34,066 nucleotides of DNA, taken from contig NW_026516478.1 of NCBI RefSeq assembly GCF_025602895.1, positions 1 through 34,066 of the forward strand. The letters are read 5' to 3'. The notes under the pieces are model-generated. The model had not been told where the DNA came from. It ran no database searches and worked only from the letters and a program-made list of their open reading frames with translations. Numbering within the stretch: position 1 is the stretch's first letter; every line of letters begins with the position of its first letter. The position numbers were made by a program, and so were the translations under genes. This document shows, one piece after another, positions 1 through 8,037 of the stretch. This stretch comes from Polychytrium aggregatum. Taxonomy: Eukaryota > Chytridiomycota > Chytridiomycetes > Polychytriales.

Positions 1-84
1 ACGAATGAATGGAAGGGTAGAGTAGTGAGTGTGGGTTGGGTTTGGAGGTAGTGAGGATGGAGAAATGCTTTGACGGGGACGGAG
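1..84. other. Left flank of Gyp1, no gene seen
   Basis: Short host or older repeat sequence left of the outermost LTR element. No coding signal can be supported in it. It is the left side of the Gyp1 target site. Confidence 0.5.
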
Positions 85-89
85 GCAGG
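85..89. repeat. Gyp1 target site duplication, left copy (GCAGG)
   Basis: The five bases GCAGG directly precede the TGTTAGAG end of the Gyp1 3' LTR. The same five bases directly follow the CCCTAACA end of the Gyp1 5' LTR at 25238-25242. A 5-bp duplication is usual for Ty3/gypsy integrases. It ties LTR pieces 25 kb apart into one insertion. Confidence 0.85.
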
Positions 90-629
90 TGTTAGAGTCC
101 GAAGGGGACTCAACGGCAAAAGAAGAAGTGAGCTCGAAGTGAGCTCAGGGAAGGCAAGGGTAAAGTCCGAAGTGGACTCGGAGAGGGAGCGAGGGAAGCA
201 AAGATCCGTTCAAGATAAGACTAGTCTCGAAATGAGACGTGAGGAACACTCAGAGAATAAAGTAGAAGGCACTTTATTTAGTCCTATTTTGAACGCTGAG
301 GTTCGACTACACATCGCGGGGGTCAGGCTATTTATAGACAAGTCCGGACTTGGCAGCGAAGGGCGGCCAAGGGAGGGAAAAGTGGGCGATCGAGCAGGGC
401 GAAGGGGGCGATGCACGAACGAGGGCCGAGAAGGACCACCGAGACAGGCAGAGAACCAAAGCGAGGGAGGCGCAAGCAAAAGCGAAGCACCTGGCAGGAG
501 AAACGTGCAAAGGCGAAGCAATGTGACTCAACGTCCAAGAAGCGGATTGGTCAAGTATAAGGTTGGGGCAAATGCATGCGAGATGAACAAGAGATCGGGG
601 CGGTCAGGCAGGTCATGAGTCACCGGTGG
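90..629 (-). repeat. Gyp1 3' LTR, larger fragment (R-U5 and part of U3)
   Basis: This stretch matches 24447-24986 without gaps at a constant offset of 24357. On the minus strand it holds the TATA box (329-336 on the plus strand), a predicted transcript start at 297 and an AATAAA signal (273-278). It ends abruptly at the first base of the Gyp2 LTR. The missing U3 part would match 24987-25229. Confidence 0.85.
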
Positions 630-1210
630 TGTCAAGACTGGACAACGGGGCAAGCAGGGAAGTGCGCAAGAGTCCTAATGCAAGACTCGAACGTAGGGAG
701 AGGAGCGGGGACTGGACTGGGACACAGAGTGTCAAGTGTGAAGCCAAAGTTTTATTCTAGATCCAAGGCTTAGGATACTAAAAATACAAAGTGGCAAGAC
801 GAAGGCAAAAGACAGAGGCTGGTCGGAGGGCTATTTATGCGAGCGCCAAGGATCGACGCTGCAGAGCGAGGGGGCAGGAGCGAAGCAGCGGCGGGGAGGG
901 CGAAGCAGCGAGCGAAGCAGGTGGCGGCCGTGACTCGGGATCCGTGAGTCAGCGGGCGTCAGTGGCGGCGGCTTGGCGGCGCCAAGGCGTCAGGCGGCGT
1001 CGAGGCGGCGTCGTGGGCGTAACCCATGACCAACAGCAAGGGAGCGGGAACGGAACACAGGCAGCGCGCGTGCTTGCGGTAAGACAACAAGGCAGCACAG
1101 CGCGGGAAACAAACAAACAGAAGGAAGGGAAAGCACTAAGACAGGCAAACAGAAAGGAAAGGGCAAGGGTAAAGGAAGGGAGTGGGCAAAGGCAGAGGGT
1201 GTTCATGACA
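630..1210 (-). repeat. Gyp2 3' LTR
   Basis: This 581-bp LTR carries a TATA-like ATAAATA box on the minus strand (plus-strand 832-839), a TGAGTCA site (945-951) and CAAACAAACA (1110-1119). Compared with the other LTR it lacks five single bases, all between about 970 and 1190, and shows about one substitution. It directly abuts the pol stop codon. Confidence 0.9.
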
Positions 1211-4200
1211 CTACCCCCCTCTCAAGGCCCGAGCTCCGAGAGGGCCAGGCTTCGAGGGATGAGAGGAGTGGTAGGCAGCGACAGGCTCCGGACAATGTGC
1301 AAGATTGCTGGCGGGCTCCCAGGTGCAATCCATCACCGTGTAGCCACGCCAGTGCACAAGATACTGGAGCTTACCTCGGAACAGCCTGGAGTCCAGGATC
1401 TGTTCGACTTCCCATTCGTCGTGGCCGTCGACTTGGATGGGTGGAGGGGGCGGGATCGTTCGACCTGGGATCTTGTCGTCGGCGGCAGGCTCGAGCAGGG
1501 AGACGTGGAAGACAGGATGAATGCGCATGGACGAGGACAAGTCCAACTTGAAAGCGCGGGAACCGACTTGAGCGACGATCTTGAACGGCCCAAGCTTGGT
1601 GTGGTCGAGCTTGGCCGTGGGTCGCTGGGTCTTGATGTTCTTGGCGGAGAGCCAGACTCGGTCTCCAACCTTGAACGGAGGGGAAGGGGAGTGGCCGGGG
1701 TCGTAGAACTTGGCTTGGGAGTCCTGGGCGAGGGCGATGTTGAACTTGAGTTCATCGTGGAGGGAGTGAATGGCTCGGGCTTGATCGTCGGCGACGGAGG
1801 CATTCTTGGTGGTGCGGGGAAGGGCGACGGAAAAACGAGGGTGGTAGCCGGTGTAGGCGAAGAAGGGGGAGCAGCCGAGGGTTGCTTGAGAGGTGTTGTT
1901 GTAGGTGAACTCGGCGTGAGGGAGGAGCTGGGCCCAGTCGTCTTGCTGGAAGTTGATGAAGCAGCGGAGGTACTGCTCGAGGATGGCGTTGACCCGCTCG
2001 GTCTGGCCGTCGGTCTGCGGATGGAAGGCAGTCGACATCTTGTGCTTGATCTTGAGGCGGGTCAGGACGGCTTGGAAGAACTTGGAGGCAAAGGTAGATC
2101 CTCGGTCTGAGACGATATCGTCTGGAAGACCGTGCTTGGTGAAGACATGCTCGACAAACATCCGAGCAGTGTCTTCGGCGTTGGCCTCGTTGCTTGACGG
2201 GACGAAGTGGGCCATCTTGGTGAAGCGGTCGACAAACACACAGATGGCTGTGTGTCCAGAGGACTCGGGAAGCTGGGTGATGAAGTCGACCGAAACAGAA
2301 GACCAAGGGCGATCGGGAACAGGGAGCGAGGCAAGGAGTCCGTAGGGCTTGTGACGGGAGTGCTTGTTCCGCTGGCAGGTGTCGCATCCGGAGACATACT
2401 CCTTGATGTAACGACGCATGGTCGGCCAGTGGAAGGTCCGGGAGACGAGCTCGAAGGTCTTGGCGACGCCGAAGTGGCCGGCGGTCGGCGAGTCGTGGCA
2501 CTCGACGAGGATCTTGCGCTTGAGCTCGGGGACATCGGGGACGCAGACGAGACCTTCAAAGAGCAGAAGGTCGTTGTCGACGGAGTAGCCGGGACAGGAG
2601 GCAGGGTTCTTGAGGACTTGGGACAGGATCGGACCAAAGGTAGAGTCCTTCTTGAGGCTTGACTTGATGAGGACGGCGATATCCTCAGACTCGGGGGCAA
2701 CGGGAACGGCTCGGAGGGCGGAAACGAAGAGTTTTGGTGGCAGCAGGGTCTGGGTGTTCGGGGAGCTACGGGAGTCACCCCCCTCCTTAGGGAACTTGTC
2801 CTTGCGGGAGAGGGCGTCGGCGGCATTGTTGAGGGTTCCGGGTCGATACCTGATGACGAAGTTGTAGTCGCCAAGGATCTCGGACCAACGGACTTGGCGA
2901 CGGCTGAGGTTGCGGGAGGTCTGGAAGTATTCAAGGTTCTTGTGGTCGGTGACGACCTCGGTGGCTTGGGAGGAGAACTCGAGGTAGTGTCTCCATTGCT
3001 TGAAGGCTGCGACGATGGCGAGAAGTTCCTTATCATAGATTTGATAATTCATTTCTGCATCGAGCAGCTTCCGGGAGTAGAAGGCCACGGGGTGGAGGAG
3101 GCCTTCGTCGTCGCGCTGACTGAGAACAGCGCCAAGAGCATAGTCAGATGCGTCGGCTTCGATGACGCACTGACGCTCGGGGTCGAAGTGGCGGAGGACA
3201 GGACCGGTGCTCAGGCATTCCTTGAGCTTCAGGAATGACGTTTGAGCCGAGGGAGACCAGGAGAACTTGATGTCCTTCTTCAGGAGGTCCGTCAGCGGGG
3301 TGGCGATCTTGGAATAATCCTTGACGAACCGACGGTAGAAGTTCGCCAGGCCGAGGAAGACTTGGATGTCGTGGGCAGATCGGGGGATCTCCCACTCCTG
3401 GATGGCCTTGACCTTGTCGGGATCCATGGAGATTCCATCGGGCGAGATGATGAACCCGAGGAAGGCGACGGAGGACTGGTCGAACTCACACTTTTCAAGC
3501 TTGAGTGAGAGTCCGGCGTCTTGGAGCTTGGTCAGGACTTTCTTGACATGAGCCTCGTGCTCGGCAGGATCGGAGGAGTAGATGAGGATGTCGTCCAGGT
3601 AGACGACCACGAACTGGTCAAGGTATTCTCGGAGGACATCGTTGACGAAGGCTTGGAACGAGGCAGGAGCGTTGGTCAAGCCGAACGGCATGACGTTGTA
3701 CTCGAAGTGGCCGTAGCGACAGCGGAAGGCCGTCTTCCACTCTTCACCTTCAGTGATGCGCAAGAGGTTGTATGCGCCTCGCATGTCGAGCTTGGTGAAG
3801 ATCTTGGCCTTGCCGAGGTTGTCGAACGTCTCGGCAATCAGGGGCAAGGGACAACGGTTCGGCACGGTGATCTTGTTCAGGGCCCGGTAGTCGACGCAGA
3901 GACGGAGGGAGCCATCCTTCTTCTTGACGAACAGGACTGGGGCACCGGCAGGGGACTCGGAACGGCGGATGAAACCCTTGGACAAGTTCTCTTGGATGTA
4001 GGTGTGGAGGGCGTCCATCTCCGGCTTGGAGAGGTTGTAGACGGGCCCAAACGACGGGGACGCACCTTCGACCAACGGGATCGTGTGGTCGTAAGGGCGG
4101 TGCTGGGGGAGCTTGTCGGCCTCGGACTTGGAAAACACCTTGGCAAAGGACGAGTACTTGGAGGGGACAGAGGGCTCGGCCTTGGGCTTGGCTCCAGCGT

Positions 4201-5029
4201 CGACGGAGCAGAGGGACAGGACTCGGGCAGCATCCAAGAGGAACACTTCCAGGCCTTCCTTCTGGACGGCGTGCTGGAAGGGGATGCTGCCGATCAGGCT
4301 GACGCTGGGCAGGGACTGGGTCTTGGTCTTGGTCTTTGGGACGGCAGGAGGCAAGGCAGGACTGGGCTTGGGCACGGCAGGAGGCAAGGCAGGACTGGGC
4401 TTGGGCACGGCAGGAGGCAAGGCAGGGAGGATCTCGGGCTCGGCTGGGGACTCGGCTGGGGACTTGGCAGGAACGATCTTGGACTCGGGCAGGGACACGG
4501 CAGGCTCGGCGGGGACCTCAGCAGGGGACTCGGCAGGCGGCTCGGCAGGGCTGGACCTAGAGGACTGTGGCTCGGGAGAGAACGGGGAGGCCAAACTGTG
4601 GATAGAGGTGCAAGGCAAGAAAATAGAGTCATGGTGCCAGTCAAAGTAGGGCTTGTGTTTCTTGATCCAATCCATACCCAAGATGATCGGGTATGAAGCC
4701 AAGGGAATCAGCGCGAACGAGATTTGTTCATAGTGGCTGATGCCTGTGATCATAGAAACACAAACTCCAAGACTAGACTCCATCGAAGAACCATCGGCAA
4801 GAGTGATGACGAAAGAAGTTGCAAAGGTGGGGAGAGCGTGGGTTGCGGCGAATCCAGTGTCCATAAACGAAGTAACCGCGCCGGTATCGATCATGGCGGT
4901 TGCCCGTATGGACTCTGGACCGCACAGCAGAGTCACAGCGAGGGAGGGCTGACGTTGGATGTCAGGCTCGGGAGGCGAAGACGAAGAAGCAAGAGCAGGT
5001 GGAAACGGTGGCAATGGTGACGGGGGCAA
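1211..5029 (-). CDS. pol: Gyp2 Pol polyprotein: protease, RT, RNase H, integrase, chromodomain
   Basis: The open frame is 1272 codons. Numbered from 5029, the aspartic protease motif IDTGA is near residue 47-51. A proline/alanine-rich linker with an 11-residue repeat follows (plus strand about 4330-4430). The RT box YLDDILIYS is at about 477, and RNase H follows with EADASDYALG and DHKNLEY. The integrase has an HHCC zinc region ending CDTCQRNK, then the DDE residues in VDFITQLP, VSDRGSTF and QTDGQTERVN. A C-terminal chromodomain follows (EWEVEQILDS to WRGY and WEPAS). The stop TAG directly abuts the LTR and the polypurine tract lies in the last codons. No start codon is assigned: Pol is expected as a -1 frameshift product of gag. 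The frame entered by that shift (open from 5138 to about 4965) must change by one base between about 5057 and 4965 to join this frame, so a sequence error or mutation there is likely. Confidence 0.92.
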   Translation of the reverse strand: MPPSPLPPFPPALASSSSPPEPDIQRQPSLAVTLLCGPESIRATAMIDTGAVTSFMDTGFAATHALPTFATSFVITLADGSSMESSLGVCVSMITGISHYEQISFALIPLASYPIILGMDWIKKHKPYFDWHHDSIFLPCTSIHSLASPFSPEPQSSRSSPAEPPAESPAEVPAEPAVSLPESKIVPAKSPAESPAEPEILPALPPAVPKPSPALPPAVPKPSPALPPAVPKTKTKTQSLPSVSLIGSIPFQHAVQKEGLEVFLLDAARVLSLCSVDAGAKPKAEPSVPSKYSSFAKVFSKSEADKLPQHRPYDHTIPLVEGASPSFGPVYNLSKPEMDALHTYIQENLSKGFIRRSESPAGAPVLFVKKKDGSLRLCVDYRALNKITVPNRCPLPLIAETFDNLGKAKIFTKLDMRGAYNLLRITEGEEWKTAFRCRYGHFEYNVMPFGLTNAPASFQAFVNDVLREYLDQFVVVYLDDILIYSSDPAEHEAHVKKVLTKLQDAGLSLKLEKCEFDQSSVAFLGFIISPDGISMDPDKVKAIQEWEIPRSAHDIQVFLGLANFYRRFVKDYSKIATPLTDLLKKDIKFSWSPSAQTSFLKLKECLSTGPVLRHFDPERQCVIEADASDYALGAVLSQRDDEGLLHPVAFYSRKLLDAEMNYQIYDKELLAIVAAFKQWRHYLEFSSQATEVVTDHKNLEYFQTSRNLSRRQVRWSEILGDYNFVIRYRPGTLNNAADALSRKDKFPKEGGDSRSSPNTQTLLPPKLFVSALRAVPVAPESEDIAVLIKSSLKKDSTFGPILSQVLKNPASCPGYSVDNDLLLFEGLVCVPDVPELKRKILVECHDSPTAGHFGVAKTFELVSRTFHWPTMRRYIKEYVSGCDTCQRNKHSRHKPYGLLASLPVPDRPWSSVSVDFITQLPESSGHTAICVFVDRFTKMAHFVPSSNEANAEDTARMFVEHVFTKHGLPDDIVSDRGSTFASKFFQAVLTRLKIKHKMSTAFHPQTDGQTERVNAILEQYLRCFINFQQDDWAQLLPHAEFTYNNTSQATLGCSPFFAYTGYHPRFSVALPRTTKNASVADDQARAIHSLHDELKFNIALAQDSQAKFYDPGHSPSPPFKVGDRVWLSAKNIKTQRPTAKLDHTKLGPFKIVAQVGSRAFKLDLSSSMRIHPVFHVSLLEPAADDKIPGRTIPPPPPIQVDGHDEWEVEQILDSRLFRGKLQYLVHWRGYTVMDCTWEPASNLAHCPEPVAAYHSSHPSKPGPLGARALRGG
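4331..4430 (-). repeat. 33-bp tandem repeat in Gyp2 pol
   Basis: About three in-frame copies of a 33-bp unit encode ALPPAVPKPSP-type repeats. They lie in the disordered linker between protease and reverse transcriptase. Such linkers vary in length between copies. The upstream part is also rich in PAE and PAES units. Confidence 0.7.
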
Positions 5030-5099
5030 GATGGCAAAAGGCAGAAGAGTGATTTACCGTGGAGACATTTACAGGAGGAAGATTTATGACATGATTGAC

Positions 5100-5144
5100 G
5101 CCTAGGAAAGCTCCTCCGACCTTTTCTAGGCAGAGAAGTTTTCC
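5100..5144 (-). promoter_or_regulatory. Gyp2 putative -1 frameshift signal at gag end
   Basis: On the minus strand the heptamer GGAAAAC (5138-5144) is followed by a 6-nt spacer. An 11-bp stem follows, GCCTAGAAAAG with CTTTCCTAGGC (one A-C mismatch, 10-nt loop). The gag stop TAG (5126-5128) is inside the 5' arm. The downstream -1 frame is open. The heptamer is less canonical than the GGGAAAC of the other elements, because the P-site re-pairing needs a G-U wobble. Confidence 0.65.
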
Positions 5145-6369
5145 TGGTCGTCAAGTTTATTCACATCAACGACAGCCAAAGAAGCATCGATGGCAGCCAA
5201 GCGGGAGGATGCCTTATTGGGGCAGCGAAGGGCAATGTGCCCTTCCTGCTTGCAATAAAAGCAGCGGTTGGCAGCACGGAGGGCGGCCTTGTCCTCGGCG
5301 GTCAGCCTGCGAGCGGAGGCCTGGCTGAGGTCCATGGGCTGCGGAACGTTGAAGGCTTGAGCGGGGCGAGGAGGAGGAGCAGGAGCGAAGGGACGAGGAG
5401 CCGGACGGAAAGGGAGAGGAGCCGGACGAGCAGGAGCAGGAGCAGGAGCGGAGCGGTGGTTGGGACGGCGGGAAGCGTTGGTCCTCCTGGCGGTTGTCGA
5501 TGGCGATCGCCGCTTGCATGAGATCTTCGAGGTTGTCGAAGGAGCGGCGGGAGAGTTCAGTCTTGAACCGAGGGCTTGAGTCCACTCTCGAAGTGGAACA
5601 TGAGAGGGTCTTGGGACCAAGTGACGAGGTGGACGGCTTGGCGGCGGTACTCGGCGGCATAGGCGGCGGCGGAGGTGACTTGGTAAAGCCTGACCATCTC
5701 GCGAGCAGCGGCGATGGTGGGCTGGACCTGGCCAAAGGCAGCACGGAGCCACTCGGAGAAACCGGCAAAGTCACGGATGGCAGGGGGAGAGCACTCGGGG
5801 TCTCTCTCCAACTGATCGATGTACGGCTGCATGTAGTCTGCAGCAGTACCATCGAGATAGGATAAGGCGTAGAACACCTTATCCCTTTCAGTCTGGAAGA
5901 GGGGAGGGTTGGACACGAAGGCCAGTCTGCAATGCGAGAGGAAGGCATTGCAGCGGCTCGGGTCCTTACCAGAGAAGCGATCAGGGGGACCTATCTGCCT
6001 GGTGGCAGAGTTGCGACCAGCAGGAGTTGATCCTCGGGGTCTTGGGCAGGATCATCGACGTCGTCAGGTAACGCCGAAGTAGGGGCGACCTGCACGACGG
6101 ATCGGAGCGGGAGCGGGAGCAGGAGGAGGTAGCTGGGCCTGGTAGCTGCGGAGGGCCTCCTGGACACTGGCGGCGACAACTTGGCGGACATCCTCTTCAC
6201 GGCGAGCCAGGACCTGGTCCATACGATCGGTGATGCGGTTGAGCGCATCATCCTGATCGTGGAGGAACTTGGAAAAGTCCTGGAGAGAACGGGCGTTCTC
6301 GGCGGACTGGATAATGACCGCACGGATGGCCTGGAGCTCGGGCTCGGAAAGGCCAGAAGGGGAAGCCAT
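5126..6369 (-). pseudogene. gag: Gyp2 gag with several frame breaks
   Basis: Gag starts at an ATG at 6369 (MASPSGLSEPELQAI) and ends at a TAG at 5126-5128. Its pieces lie in different frames. The N-terminal coiled-coil-like part runs to a stop at 6064. A capsid-like part (QIGPPDRFSGKD onward, about 5995-5557) is back in the first frame. It then shifts near 5567 (before RFKTELSRRSF), and shifts again near 5480 into the frame with the CCHC zinc knuckle CFYCKQEGHIALRC and the C terminus DDQENFSA. A working gag of about 410 residues would need these breaks removed. Either the gene has decayed or the assembly has single-base indel errors. The indel pattern of the two LTRs makes the second option plausible. 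Confidence 0.75.
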
Positions 6370-6429
6370 TGGTAAAAGAGATAGAGAAGGGAACGGGGCA
6401 AAGGCAGGGCAAGTGGGGGGTTGTTGAAG

Positions 6430-6438
6430 GTCTTGCCA
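6430..6438 (-). other. Gyp2 primer binding site, self-complementary type
   Basis: Two bases inside the 5' LTR the minus strand reads TGGCAAGAC. It is the exact complement of GTCTTGCCA, which starts at 6611 in the LTR, 39 nt downstream of the 5' end of the TATA-like box (6643-6650). This fits self-priming by the mRNA 5' end. Because the site begins TGG, a tRNA primer remains an alternative for this element only. Confidence 0.6.
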
Positions 6439-6440
6439 AG

Positions 6441-7026
6441 TGTCAAGACTGGACAACGGGGCAAGCAGGGAAGTGCGCAAGAGTCCTAATGCAAGACTCG
6501 AACGTAGGGAGAGGAGCGGGGACTGGACTGGGACACAGAGTGTCAAGTGTGAAGCCAAAGTTTTATTCTAGATCCAAGGCTTAGGATACTAAAAATACAA
6601 AGTGGCAAGACGAAGGCAAAAGACAGAGGCTGGTCGGAGGGCTATTTATGCGAGCGCCAAGGATCGACGCTGCAGAGCGAGGGGGCAGGAGCGAAGCAGC
6701 GGCGGGGAGGGCGAAGCAGCGAGCGAAGCAGGTGGCGGCCGTGACTCGGGATCCGTGAGTCAGCGGGCGTCAGTGGCGGCGGCATTGGCGGCGCCAAGGC
6801 GTCAGGCGGCGTCGAGGCGGCGTCGTGGGCGTAACCCATGACCAACAGCAAGGGAAGCGGGAACGGAACACAGGACAGCGCGCGTGCTTGCGGTAAGACA
6901 ACAAGGCAGCACAGCGCGGGAAACAAACAAACAGAAGGAAGGGAAAGCAGCTAAGACAGGCAAACAGAAAGGAAAGGGCAAGGGTAAAGGAAGGAAGATG
7001 GGCAAAGGCAGAGGGTGTTCATGACA
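6441..7026 (-). repeat. Gyp2 5' LTR
   Basis: This 586-bp LTR has terminal TGTCA/TGACA ends. On the minus strand it has a TATA-like box (6643-6650), a predicted transcript start at 6611 and an AATAAA signal (6562-6567) in R. It differs from the 3' LTR by five single-base indels and about one substitution. It ends against Gyp3 without a duplicated target site. Confidence 0.9.
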
Positions 7027-7315
7027 CCGACACACACGACTTGACAGGGGTGAGGGCACAGGCGGTCCTGTCCCTCAAGGGTTCTTGATTTTCTTTTTTG
7101 TTTTGGTTTTCAATTTTGGTTTTCTCTTCACGTTCGTGGAGAGGCAGGCGGCTTGCGCCACCATGCACCTCTCGCACGACGCACAACACTTGGTTTGTTT
7201 CTCCTTCGGGGGAGGGGGCGAGGTGAACTTCCTCTGGAGACGCGTGGACTGCATTGAGCAATCCACGGCGTTGGTCTCCTACTAGGGCTCCAGAGCCACC
7301 TAGTAGGGTCGGCCG
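7027..7315 (-). pseudogene. pol: Gyp3 pol, N-terminal leader fragment
   Basis: The -1 frame entered after the heptamer GGGAAAC is open from 7315 to the Gyp2 LTR at 7027 (RPTLLGGSGALVGDQ, later HEREEKTKIENQNKKENQ). It corresponds to the linker between gag and protease. The protease motif itself is not reached before the truncation. Confidence 0.6.
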
Positions 7316-7321
7316 TTTCCC
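7278..7321 (-). promoter_or_regulatory. Gyp3 putative -1 frameshift signal
   Basis: On the minus strand GGGAAAC (7315-7321) is followed by a 7-nt spacer and a perfect 9-bp stem, CCTACTAGG with CCTAGTAGG (5' arm 7299-7307, 3' arm 7278-7286). The gag stop TAG (7300-7302) lies in the 5' arm. The loop can pair further (GGCT with AGCC). Confidence 0.75.
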
Positions 7322-7618
7322 GACTTCATGGGGCACTCCTTGGCCTGGTGTCCCGGTCGGTGACAGAAGAAGCAGGAACCATGGCGGAGGTCCTCCTGCT
7401 TCTGTCTGTCCTTGGGGGAGACAGTGGCAGCTTGCTGGAACCGGGAGCGGGGAGGGCCACGAGCCTCCATGGCGTTGACGTCAACGTCCATGGGCTCAGG
7501 CATGGGTCTTGCGGGCGGGGCCGGGCGAGGCGGACGGGCTGGGACGTGATGAGACCGATGGCCGCCTGCCAGCTGCGGGTAGAACTGGCGGCCATGGTAC
7601 TGGACGTTGTCGAGGTTC
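7300..7618 (-). pseudogene. gag: Gyp3 gag, C-terminal fragment
   Basis: About 105 codons of gag remain, entering from the Gyp4 LTR junction at 7618 and ending at TAG 7300-7302. It has a proline/arginine-rich stretch, the MPEPMDVDVNAM motif, and a CCHC zinc knuckle CFFCHRPGHQAKEC. It ends KSGNGRPY. The SGN codons contain the slippery GGGAAAC. The N-terminal capsid part is lost at the Gyp4 boundary. Gag normally forms the virus-like particle and the knuckle binds element RNA. Confidence 0.8.
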
Positions 7619-8037
7619 TGTAAGGAGTGAACAAGCGCAAGGACGAAGACCAAGTGCTTGGTATGAGCTTTATTAGCTTTTAGCCCCGAACACCAAAGAA
7701 CAAGTTTTGTTCGAACTGGTGTTCAACATAGGCTCAGACATGCAGGGCTATTTATAGACCGGGAGAAGGTCGAGGGGCAAAAGTGGGCGAGAAGGGTGGA
7801 GCATCACAGAGAAGCGAGAAGGGGGTGCGAGAGTGGCTGGTGTGCAAGCGAGAGAGGCTTGGCACAGCCCGGGGACATGTGCCGAGCGGTGGGGGAGGCA
7901 GGAAACCAGTAGACGCGGGTGGCAACGGCGCGTGCTCATGCATGGGGGCAAACAAACACGTGGGGACTCATGATTGGTGCGGAGGGCGAGAGCATGCGGG
8001 ACAATCTCATTGGTCCGTTGTGATGCTGGTCATCACA
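7619..8037 (-). repeat. Gyp4 3' LTR
   Basis: This 419-bp LTR appears identical to the 5' copy. On the minus strand it has TATAAATA (7749-7756) and AGTTCGAACAAA starting at 7717. U3 carries CAAACAAACA (7949-7958), an ACTCATGATTGG cluster and other short motifs shared with the other LTRs. The pol stop codon TAG abuts it at 8038-8040. Confidence 0.93.

Larger units (their letters stand above)
630..7026 (-). mobile_element. Gyp2: Ty3/gypsy chromodomain retrotransposon with broken gag
   Basis: Two LTRs of 581 and 586 bp (630-1210 and 6441-7026) begin TGTCAAGACT and end GTTCATGACA on the plus strand. They flank a minus-strand gag and pol. The internal order is PBS (6430-6438), gag, frameshift signal, pol, LTR. 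The flanking pentamers differ (GGTGG at left, CCGAC at right), so no target site duplication is present. The left neighbour is the Gyp1 LTR and the right neighbour is Gyp3. Pol is open across its length, while gag shows several one-base frame changes. Confidence 0.9.
7027..7618 (-). mobile_element. Gyp3: gag/pol remnant of a fifth gypsy family
   Basis: A 592-bp internal fragment lies between the Gyp2 5' LTR and the Gyp4 3' LTR. On the minus strand it carries the C-terminal part of gag, a frameshift signal and the first part of pol. No LTR, PBS or polypurine tract of this element is present. Its gag sequence differs from those of the other elements here. Confidence 0.75.

Noticed and set aside
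3521..4696. Plus-strand open frames of 391 and 439 codons opposite Gyp2 pol, including 791-2110
   Set aside because: They are shadows of the pol frame and LTR. The peptides are low in complexity and carry no motif.
5029..5128. Same-frame readthrough from Gyp2 gag into pol
   Set aside because: Five stop codons lie in that frame between gag and pol, while the -1 frame is open across the gag end and sits behind a slippery site and hairpin.
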